Source of the DNA: UBA8346 sp050260935
GTDB lineage: Bacteria; Bacillota; UBA4882; UBA8346
Direction of reading: 5' to 3'
Length of the DNA stretch: 14,337 bases
NCBI GenBank assembly: GCA_050260935.1
Contig: JBLNCU010000117.1
Location: forward strand, 1 to 14,337
Shown: in pieces, positions 7,045-12,421 of the stretch
Position numbering within the stretch: the first letter of the stretch is position 1
Layout of the letters: every line of letters starts with the position of its first letter
Notes under the pieces: model-generated
What the model was told of the DNA's origin: nothing
The model's input: only the letters and a program-made list of their open reading frames with translations
The model's database searches: none
Translations under genes and position numbers: made by a program

Positions 7045-9141
7045 CTAAAAATGACTGATCCGGTCTTTCAACTCCGCCTGTTTGGCATCGTTAAACCGGT
7101 CAACCGTTGAAAGATAACCGGTAATTCGACGGATGCGCCGGATCTGCGTTGAACCGCAGGACGGGCAATCATTATCAATAATTCCCCGGTGGAAACAGGC
7201 CAGACATTCGTCAATCGGGAAATTAATACCGACATAACCCATGTTCGAAAGGGCCATTTGCCGTAAAATACTTTCGTAAGCCTCCAGATTGTTAATTGGG
7301 GGCGATTTCAGCTCAACATAACTGATATGACCGGCATTGGTCAATTGATGATACGGGCCCTCAATTTTAATCTTATCGAAAGAGGAGATTTCAAAACCCA
7401 CCGGCACATGAAAACTGTTGGTATAATATTCCTTATCGGTAACCCCGCTGATAACCCCGAAACGGCGCCGGTCTATACTGACAAAACGCCCTGAAAGCCC
7501 CTCCGCCGGAGTGGCCAGTAAAGTGTAGTTAAGGTCGTATTCCTCAGAGAATCCATCAACCATTTTCCGCATGAAATTCACGATTTCCAGCCCCAGCCGC
7601 TGGGAATCCGGATCGGCGCCGTGATGAGCCCCGGTCAAACAGGTCAAGGCCTCCGCTAGACCGATGAATCCGATGGAGAGCGTTCCGTGTTTGATCACCG
7701 GGGCGATTAAATCGTCCGGCTTCAGTCGTTCCGAGTCCAAATATAAACCCTGTCCCATCAAAAAAGGCATGTCCTTCACCCGTAAACGGGCTTGGATCCG
7801 GAAGCGATGATATAGTTGTCTGGCAGTCAGGGTCATTATCTTTTCGAGCTCCTGGAAGAATACCTCCAGATCGCCGCCAGCCTTGATAGCCACCCGGGGC
7901 AAATTAATGGTGGTAAAGGAAAGATTGCCTCTCCCGTCGGTCTGGGCCGCCCCGTGGCGGTTGGCGATCACCCGGGTCCGGCAGCCCATGTAGGCGACTT
8001 CCGAACCGTATTCTTTATTGAAACTGGAGTCCATAAAAGAAAAAGTGGGGTTTAAACGCTGAGCGGAGACCCGGATGGCCAGTTGAAACAGGTCGAAATT
8101 GGGATCGCCCGGCTCAAAATTAACCCCCCGTTTGACCCGGAAAATAATATTCGGGAAGATCGGGGTCTCGCCATGCCCCAATCCTTTCTCATAGGCTAAT
8201 AGTAAATTACGGGTAACCATTCTGCCCGCCGCTGAAATGTCGCAGCCCAAGTTGATGCTGCTGAAGGGAACCTGAGCCCCGGCCCGGCTGTGCATGGAGT
8301 TTAAATTGTAAATTAAGGCCTCCATCGATTGGTAAACCTCATCCTCAGAAGCTCCGTCCATAAATTTGGCCATATCCCGGTCGAAAAAGGCGAAGGATTG
8401 CCCGCCGTGCATATCGTTTTGGGAGCTTTGGAGAATAATGGCGGCCAAAGCCGTAGCCGAAGCGGGCCTTTTCGGCGGACGAATATAGCCGTGGCCATTG
8501 TTGAAACCTCTCTCCAATAATTTGCCTAAAGGAATTTGGACGCAAGTCAAGGTTTTAGCATAAAAATCAAGATCGTGAATATGATAATCCCCTTCGATAT
8601 GAGCTTGGGCCATTTCATCCGGTATTAGACGGGACAAGTAATATTTTTTACTAGCCGCCGAAGCTATCTGCAACATTTTAGCGGAGGGAGAATTGCTGAC
8701 ATTGGCGTTTTCCCGGCTGGTTTCGACTAAAATATCCTGGACCACATCCATCAGTTCGGATTTGGATTCCCGGAGCCGGGTACGGCGGTCCCGGTATAGA
8801 ATATAAGCCTTAGCGGTCTTGGCGTGTCCGGTTTCGATCAACACCTTTTCCACCGCATCCTGGACTTCCTCCACCGAAGGAATGCCGGAGCCTAATTGTT
8901 TATGGACATATTGAATAACTATCTCCGCCAATTCTTCGGCCAGTTGCTGATCCTCTCCCCCAACCGCCTTGGCGGCCTTGAATATGGCGGCGGCGATTTT
9001 AGCGCGGTTAAACTCCACGATCCGGCCATCCCGCTTGCGGATTGACCGGAAAACTTTTTCCGGATTACGGTTAATCAGTTTAATAATGTTTGAAGCTTCG
9101 TTGGCCTCTACTGCGCCGATCTCCACCAGATTTTTTGCCAT
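7045..9141 (-). CDS. nrdD: Anaerobic (class III) ribonucleoside-triphosphate reductase
   Basis: This glycyl-radical enzyme reduces ribonucleoside triphosphates to deoxyribonucleotides without oxygen. The 698-residue product has an N-terminal ATP-cone (about 31-122, FRSIRKRDGRIVEFNRAKI...) for allosteric control. The catalytic barrel carries C200 (TLTCVQIPLG) and C387 in AYMGCRTRV, at positions expected for the conserved cysteines. A C-terminal zinc site is formed by C646, C649, C659 and C662 (CLACF...CPSC). The radical glycine is G675 in RRITGYLSTVDRFNDAK, 24 residues from the end. The full length suggests an intact gene. The start codon shares one base with the nrdR stop (TAATG), so the two are translationally coupled. 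The activase nrdG is next downstream, after the intergenic element. Control by NrdR is expected from the boxes upstream of nrdR. Confidence 0.97.
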   Translation of the reverse strand: MAKNLVEIGAVEANEASNIIKLINRNPEKVFRSIRKRDGRIVEFNRAKIAAAIFKAAKAVGGEDQQLAEELAEIVIQYVHKQLGSGIPSVEEVQDAVEKVLIETGHAKTAKAYILYRDRRTRLRESKSELMDVVQDILVETSRENANVSNSPSAKMLQIASAASKKYYLSRLIPDEMAQAHIEGDYHIHDLDFYAKTLTCVQIPLGKLLERGFNNGHGYIRPPKRPASATALAAIILQSSQNDMHGGQSFAFFDRDMAKFMDGASEDEVYQSMEALIYNLNSMHSRAGAQVPFSSINLGCDISAAGRMVTRNLLLAYEKGLGHGETPIFPNIIFRVKRGVNFEPGDPNFDLFQLAIRVSAQRLNPTFSFMDSSFNKEYGSEVAYMGCRTRVIANRHGAAQTDGRGNLSFTTINLPRVAIKAGGDLEVFFQELEKIMTLTARQLYHRFRIQARLRVKDMPFLMGQGLYLDSERLKPDDLIAPVIKHGTLSIGFIGLAEALTCLTGAHHGADPDSQRLGLEIVNFMRKMVDGFSEEYDLNYTLLATPAEGLSGRFVSIDRRRFGVISGVTDKEYYTNSFHVPVGFEISSFDKIKIEGPYHQLTNAGHISYVELKSPPINNLEAYESILRQMALSNMGYVGINFPIDECLACFHRGIIDNDCPSCGSTQIRRIRRITGYLSTVDRFNDAKQAELKDRISHF

Positions 9142-9614
9142 TAATGCTCGTCCCCCGTCTCATGATTTTTCTCCAAATTTTGAAGCTCCCGCATCCAGTC
9201 TTTTCTATCCTTGAACTGACGATAGACTGATGCGAACCGTACATAAGCAACTTCATCAATGGTTTTAAGCCCTTCCATCACTAATTCCCCGATCTCCGTA
9301 CTTTTGACCTCCTGCTCCATCCGGTTGCGCAATTCCCGTTCTACGGCGGTGATTAACTCCTCTAGTCTGGCATAGGGAACAGTCCTTTTTTCACAGGCCT
9401 TCAGCAGACCGCTTAATACTTTCTGGCGATCAAAAGGTTCCCGACGTCCATCCTTCTTCACAATCACCAGCGGAACCTCTTCGACCCGTTCATAAGTGGT
9501 AAAGCGTTTTTGGCAGACCATGCACTCGCGCCTCCGGCGAATGGCGTTGGCCTCCTCGGAAGCGCGGGAATCGACCACTCGACTATCGGAATGGCCGCAA
9601 AAAGGACAGTGCAT
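9141..9614 (-). CDS. nrdR: Transcriptional repressor NrdR
   Basis: NrdR senses ATP/dATP through an ATP-cone and represses ribonucleotide reductase genes. The 157-residue product has the zinc ribbon MHCPFCGH...CMVCQKRFTTYER with cysteines 3, 6, 31 and 34, and an ATP-cone at about 49-139 beginning VIVKKDGRREPFDRQKV. The ATG at 9614 is chosen because GGGAGG lies 6 nt upstream and because family members begin with M-x-CPxC. A longer in-frame start at 9665 would translate the promoter and operator and is rejected. The gene leads the nrdRDG unit and overlaps nrdD by one base. Its own promoter carries two NrdR boxes, so autoregulation is likely. Confidence 0.97.
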   Translation of the reverse strand: MHCPFCGHSDSRVVDSRASEEANAIRRRRECMVCQKRFTTYERVEEVPLVIVKKDGRREPFDRQKVLSGLLKACEKRTVPYARLEELITAVERELRNRMEQEVKSTEIGELVMEGLKTIDEVAYVRFASVYRQFKDRKDWMRELQNLEKNHETGDEH

Positions 9615-9627
9615 AAACAACCTCCCA

Positions 9628-9675
9628 ATACTAGATATTGTACCAAGATTAATTATATAACCCAATATTTGGGGT
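9628..9675 (-). promoter_or_regulatory. Pair of NrdR boxes overlapping the nrdR promoter
   Basis: Two 16-base sites on the minus strand resemble the NrdR box consensus ACACWATATATWGTGT. Box 1 is ACCCCAAATATTGGGT (9675-9660), filling the spacer between -35 and -10. Box 2 is GTACAATATCTAGTAT (9643-9628), just downstream of the expected transcription start. The spacer between them is 16 bases, which is the usual phasing (about three helical turns centre to centre). The arrangement fits repression by NrdR blocking RNA polymerase. Confidence 0.8.
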
Positions 9676-9680
9676 GTCCA
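9652..9680 (-). promoter_or_regulatory. Sigma-A promoter of the nrdR-nrdD-nrdG unit
   Basis: Read on the minus strand, TGGACA (9680-9675) is followed by a 17-base spacer and a perfect TATAAT (9657-9652). This lies about 38 bases upstream of the nrdR ATG. Five of six -35 bases and all -10 bases match the consensus. Confidence 0.8.
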
Positions 9681-9878
9681 GATTTTTTTGGGTGAAAATT
9701 TCCGGAATATTCAGGATTAAATTGGGTTTTTAGACCGATTCCTCACTTTTTTGGAATAGGACAAGTTTTGGACGGTATGCTCCTTCGCTCACCCACATAA
9801 AGACAGCCCCGGCAGTTCTGAATAAAAGAGTAAAAATTTACATATTCTAACAAGGAAAAATAAAAGGAGGATTCTTTA

Positions 9879-10508
9879 ATGAAAAAACTATTACTGGTGT
9901 TATTTATGAGTTGTTTGATGGTCCTGGGAAGCGCCGTCTCCGCCTCCGCCACCGGAGTTTACGCAGATTTCATGATCGGCGGTAAGGTTGAAGACGATTG
10001 GTATGGGGATGGAGACGCCAATGATACTTACATCGGGATCGATTTGCCAATCGATGAATTTCTAATAAATCTGGAGTTGCTCACAGGGGATTGGGATCAG
10101 AGGGGTAACCGGAATGATGATTTCAGCGGGTATGACTTAAAAGGCGGTTACCGGATCCTAAATGACCGGGATCTCCGAATGTACCTGACACTTTCGAGCT
10201 ATCACCGGGATTTTAAAGATTCCGGCCAGGAATTCAGCGGTATTTTACTTGGAGCGGACGCCATCGCCAACCTGTCAAAGAAAGCCACTCTCCAAGGCTC
10301 AATCGGATTTTCGCTTTCCGGCCGTTTTGAACGAGATGGATATCATCATGATGCCGATCTCTTGAACCTTAAGTTAAAACTCAACTATCTCCTTGCTAAG
10401 GATATCTATGCCTCGCTGGGGTACCGGTATTACGGTTTCAAGATTGATGACCTCGATCAGGAAGTGAAGGCTAAAGGTCTGACTTTGGGAGTAAACTTTA
10501 AACTTTAA
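9879..10508 (+). CDS. Secreted small beta-barrel-like protein, putative outer membrane protein
   Basis: I do not recognise a named family. The 209-residue product starts with a clear signal peptide (MKKLLLVLFMSCLMVLGSAV, probable cleavage after ASA at about residue 24). The mature part consists of short stretches with alternating polar and hydrophobic residues, many tyrosines and glycines, and acidic turns (for example DLKGGYRIL, RMYLTLSSYHRDF, ATLQGSIGFSLSG, LLNLKLKLNYLL, IYASLGYRYYGFKI, GLTLGVNFKL). That pattern is what an 8-to-10-stranded outer-membrane beta-barrel looks like, and the last strand ends in F-K-L. No cell-wall anchor or lipobox is seen. The ATG at 9879 has AAAGGAGG 8 nt upstream, a strong site. 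The gene stands alone on the plus strand, divergent from nrdR. A secreted soluble beta-sandwich is an alternative. Confidence 0.7.
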   Translation: MKKLLLVLFMSCLMVLGSAVSASATGVYADFMIGGKVEDDWYGDGDANDTYIGIDLPIDEFLINLELLTGDWDQRGNRNDDFSGYDLKGGYRILNDRDLRMYLTLSSYHRDFKDSGQEFSGILLGADAIANLSKKATLQGSIGFSLSGRFERDGYHHDADLLNLKLKLNYLLAKDIYASLGYRYYGFKIDDLDQEVKAKGLTLGVNFKL

Positions 10509-10570
10509 CACCACATTAACTCTATAGTTCGCCGTATTTTAAAATCCCGCCTGAAGTTATGTCCGGGTAT

Positions 10571-10601
10571 GATAAAAACGGGGGAGGTTATTGGCCTCCC
10601 C
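10571..10601. terminator. Hairpin terminator between convergent transcripts
   Basis: A perfect 7-bp stem GGGGAGG / CCTCCCC with a 7-nt loop lies at 10581-10601. On the minus strand it is followed directly by CGTTTTTATC, a standard intrinsic terminator for leftward transcription. On the plus strand a T-run occurs only about 10 nt later (10612-10618), so it may also weakly end the beta-barrel gene transcript 72 nt after its stop codon. Confidence 0.6.
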
Positions 10602-10651
10602 ATTCCGGTAATATTTTTGCCATCTTCAAAGTTTCATTCTGGAATCAGTTG

Positions 10652-10680
10652 CAAAAAAGATAACCACCCGAAGGTGGCCA
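10652..10680 (-). terminator. Intrinsic terminator with UUCG tetraloop
   Basis: On the minus strand TGGCCACC-TTCG-GGTGGTTA forms an 8-bp stem (two G-U pairs near the base) capped by the very stable C(UUCG)G loop, followed by TCTTTTTT. It would end the candidate small RNA and any longer leftward transcript from sigK. Confidence 0.75.
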
Positions 10681-10873
10681 ATGTAAAAATCATAATCATT
10701 AAAGGTAAACCAAAAAACGAAAACCGAAAAACCAAAAACCTAAACAAACCATTTCCCACCATACTGGATGCCGGCTAATCCAGCATGGGTTGAGCGTCGA
10801 CCTGTCCGCCGACGTCTGCGTCAAGAAGACGCTCTTTAGTCTCTAGAAAATAACCCGTACACCTAGAGACTGT
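10652..10873 (-). ncRNA. Candidate small structured RNA with own promoter and UUCG terminator
   Basis: About 220 nt on the minus strand, no known family recognised. From the 5' end: stem S3, AGTCTCTAG / CTAGAGACT (10871-10838, 9 perfect pairs, 16-nt loop); a 3-nt AAA linker; stem S4, GAGCGTC / GACGCTC (10834-10792, 7 perfect pairs enclosing smaller alternatives); a 3-nt linker; stem S5, CCATGCTGGAT / ATCCAGTATGG (10788-10759, 11 pairs including one G-U, 8-nt loop). Then comes a U-rich, G-U-repetitive linker (10758-10681) and an intrinsic terminator with a C(UUCG)G loop. A promoter-like TTGTTT-N17-TATACT places the start at about 10873, two bases before S3. The G-U pairs and UUCG loop exist only in the minus-strand RNA. 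Existence is inferred from sequence; expression is not shown. Confidence 0.55.
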
Positions 10874-10879
10874 ATTACT

Positions 10880-10908
10880 AGTATAACTGATAACCGTCTT
10901 TAAAACAA
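10880..10908 (-). promoter_or_regulatory. Promoter-like sequence for the candidate small RNA
   Basis: Minus strand TTGTTT (10908-10903), 17-base spacer, TATACT (10885-10880). The -10 matches five of six bases, the -35 only the TTG. The spacer contains AGACGGTT, one arm of a perfect 8-bp inverted repeat whose other arm is at 10959-10966, so it could be an operator or part of an upstream RNA fold. Confidence 0.4.
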
Positions 10909-11018
10909 GGATAATATTGGCTAAAAAATGAGCAAAATTACGCATAAAAGGTAACCTTAGACGGTTTTCCTCCTAAAATGGACATGTATCACCGTATATT
11001 TCAACAAACTGGGAGGAA
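10892..11018 (-). other. Two abutting long-range inverted repeats between the RNA candidates
   Basis: TTCCTCC / GGAGGAA (arms 11018-11012 and 10973-10967 on the minus strand) and AACCGTCT / AGACGGTT (arms 10966-10959 and 10899-10892) are perfect 7- and 8-bp pairings. The inner edges of the two helices touch at 10966/10967, so they could stack. AAGG / CCTT continues the second helix after a bulge. This fills the interval between the two RNA candidates and contains no supported protein gene. Confidence 0.4.
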
Positions 11019-11032
11019 TTCGCTGGAATAAT

Positions 11033-11075
11033 AAAAAACAAAAAGAGACTTGTAGCAACCTTATCTCTGGCTACC
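11033..11075 (-). terminator. Terminator-like hairpin and T-run ending the hairpin chain
   Basis: On the minus strand GGTAGCC / GGTTGCT (7 pairs, two or three G-U, 8-nt loop; GTAGC / GCTAC is the alternative pairing) is followed by ACAAGTC and then CTTTTTGTTTTTT at 11045-11033. The distance of about 9 nt between stem and T-run is longer than ideal. Confidence 0.5.
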
Positions 11076-11484
11076 GCACCACGTTACGTGGATACCTGCA
11101 ACCTTTCGGCTACAAACACCCATTACACGTACTACGATAACCTTTGACCGACTGCTACTGAAACTTGGGGATCTGCCTGCAATCTCTCGACTGCAAACAA
11201 ACCCTTTCGCTCCAATAACAATCTGGGCTCGACCGCTATGGATAAGTTTCCCTACCACAACGATCTCATCAACCGCTGTAATAAGTTGGCCCACCCATAA
11301 CAGTCTGCGCTCAGACCAATATGGATCAATGGCATCGACCCATATTGATCAGTTGCCCGATTGATAACGACCTAACTTGCGCTCACCGCGCTGGCCTCTG
11401 GGGCAAGGCCGTTATCAATCTGCGCCTCGGCTACTACAAATCTCTGAGTATATATTGGCCAGCCCGCCATAAAGATATTCATGG
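11054..11484 (-). ncRNA. Candidate large structured RNA: chain of hairpins downstream of sigK
   Basis: About 430 nt with at least nine hairpins on the minus strand; boundaries approximate, family not recognised. In 5' to 3' order: 11484-11467 (7 bp); 11420-11359 (GATTGATAACG / CGTTATCAATC, 11 perfect pairs); 11350-11324 (GATCAAT / ATTGATC plus GG/CC); 11324-11295 (12 of 13 pairs, loop AGCG); 11279-11257 (9 bp); 11257-11239 (7 bp plus bulge, loop GAAA); 11239-11215 (9 bp); 11197-11176 (9 bp, loop GAGA); 11116-11095 (9 bp, loop GAAA); 11091-11079 (CCACG / CGTGG); 11075-11054, followed by a T-run. About sixteen of the pairs are G-U on the minus strand and would be A-C mismatches on the plus strand. 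No own promoter is clear; it may be the 3' part of the sigK transcript, which ends about 100 nt upstream. Confidence 0.5.
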
Positions 11485-11582
11485 AAATAATTACCGCTCG
11501 GCGTATGATTGGCGAGTGTTTCAGATTTAATCTTTCCTGGAATGAATTTACCTGAAAGGTATCAAAAATCTAAAGAAAAAAC

Positions 11583-12299
11583 CTATTTCCCACTGTTTCC
11601 AGCTGTATTGAGGTCGCAAAACAACTTCCGCAATGCCTTTTTTTCGATCCGGGAAACATAGGAGCGGGAAATTCCTAACATTTTTGAGATCTCCCGCTGG
11701 GTTTTGTTGATGCCATCCAACAAACCGTATCTTAACTCAATCACCTTCCGCTCTCTTTTACTGAGTTGAGCTATCCGCTCCTTTAACTTTTCTTCTTCTA
11801 GCCGGATTTCCACTTGTTCGGAGACCACTTCTGAGCCGGTGTCCAGTATGTCCAAAAGGGTAATCTCGTTTCCTTCCTTATCCGAACCGATGGAATCATA
11901 CAACAGGAGATCGTTTTTATTCTTTTTAATCGCCCGAAGGTGCATCAAGATCTCGTTTTCAATGCAACGGGCGGCATAGGTGGCCAGCCTGGTGTTGCGG
12001 TTCCGCTTAAAAGTGCTGATCCCTTTGATAAGTCCGATGGTGCCGATGGAGATTAAGTCGTCGGTATCCTCCCCGGTGCTGTCGAATTTTTTAACAATAT
12101 GGGCCACCAACCGCAGATTCCGTTCGATTAAAATATTTCTAGCCTCATCATCCCCTTTTTCTAATTTGGCAAGTAGCGCGCTCTCTTCTTCCTCGCTTAA
12201 TGGCAACGGGAATACATTGTTGTTGGAGATATAACCAAAAAGGTATAAAAAACCTGCTAATAACAGTTCTACCGCCGACCCCAGAATGGAGATGACCAT
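11583..12299 (-). CDS. sigK: RNA polymerase sporulation sigma factor K (pro-sigma-K)
   Basis: Sigma-K directs late gene expression in the mother cell during endospore formation. The 238-residue product has a hydrophobic pro-sequence (about 1-22, MVISILGSAVELLLAGFLYLFG), which in Bacillus is removed by the SpoIVFB protease; by alignment the cut would be near Y23. Region 2 reads NLRLVAHIVKKFDSTGEDTDDLISIGTIGLIKGI and RLATYAARCIENEILMHLR. Region 4 has the helix-turn-helix KTQREISKMLGISRSYVSRIEKKALRKL. These match sigma-K better than sigma-E, especially LVAHIVKKF and the IGSDKEGNEITLLDIL linker. The gene is uninterrupted, so no skin-type element splits it. ATG at 12299 has GGGGAGG 11 nt upstream, slightly long. 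A sigma-K-like promoter lies about 94 nt upstream. The structured-RNA region follows its stop. Confidence 0.96.
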   Translation of the reverse strand: MVISILGSAVELLLAGFLYLFGYISNNNVFPLPLSEEEESALLAKLEKGDDEARNILIERNLRLVAHIVKKFDSTGEDTDDLISIGTIGLIKGISTFKRNRNTRLATYAARCIENEILMHLRAIKKNKNDLLLYDSIGSDKEGNEITLLDILDTGSEVVSEQVEIRLEEEKLKERIAQLSKRERKVIELRYGLLDGINKTQREISKMLGISRSYVSRIEKKALRKLFCDLNTAGNSGK

Positions 12300-12392
12300 C
12301 TGGTTTTCTGCCTCCCCAAAGGTTAGTTAGGCATTTTGGATATGACCATCCCAGATTACCTTGGATGAAAATCCAAACCTCCGCCGTATAAA

Positions 12393-12420
12393 TAACCTAT
12401 GTACAGAAGGCATTTTCCGT
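12393..12420 (-). promoter_or_regulatory. Sigma-K-like promoter upstream of sigK
   Basis: On the minus strand CATAGGTTA (12401-12393) fits the sigma-K -10 pattern CATANNNTA, and AC (12420-12419) lies 17 bases upstream, as in sigma-K -35 regions. CATAGGTT also partly resembles sigma-E -10 sequences, and sigma-E starts sigK in Bacillus. No SpoIIID site was recognised. A 6-bp hairpin (TTGGAT / ATCCAA, 12376-12361) lies in the presumed leader. Confidence 0.45.
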
Positions 12421-12421
12421 G

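Noticed and set aside
9615..9665. 17-residue N-terminal extension of NrdR
   Set aside because: It would translate the promoter -10 and NrdR box 2; the conserved MHCPFCG start has a good ribosome-binding site.
9702..9715. Near-palindrome CCGGAATATTCAGG between the divergent nrdR and beta-barrel genes
   Set aside because: A short palindrome in AT-rich DNA; no known operator recognised and position relative to the beta-barrel promoter is unknown.
9743..9952. Minus-strand frame with a cysteine-rich end (NCRGCLYVGERR...)
   Set aside because: It overlaps the strongly supported plus-strand gene start and its ribosome-binding site, and has no start signal. The CxxC pattern alone is not enough.
10634..10762. 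A 42-codon hydrophobic minus-strand reading frame (MVGNGLFRF...)
   Set aside because: No ribosome-binding site; the start codon lies in stem S5 and the hydrophobicity comes from a T-rich low-complexity tract and the terminator.
10569..10778. Plus-strand frame rich in K and N after the beta-barrel gene
   Set aside because: Low-complexity translation of an A-rich tract and of the two terminators; no supporting signal.
10775..10945. A 56-codon minus-strand reading frame starting MRNFAHFLANIILVL
   Set aside because: It overlaps the small RNA stems and promoter, has only a weak and distant AAGG upstream, and resembles nothing I recognise. It should be retested if relatives conserve it.
11061..11294. 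A 77-codon minus-strand reading frame with a repeated pattern around VCSR-x-(I/V)-AG
   Set aside because: It coincides with the hairpin chain; its apparent protein repeats follow from the repeated RNA hairpins. Related units nearby shift frame by one base. There is no ribosome-binding site.
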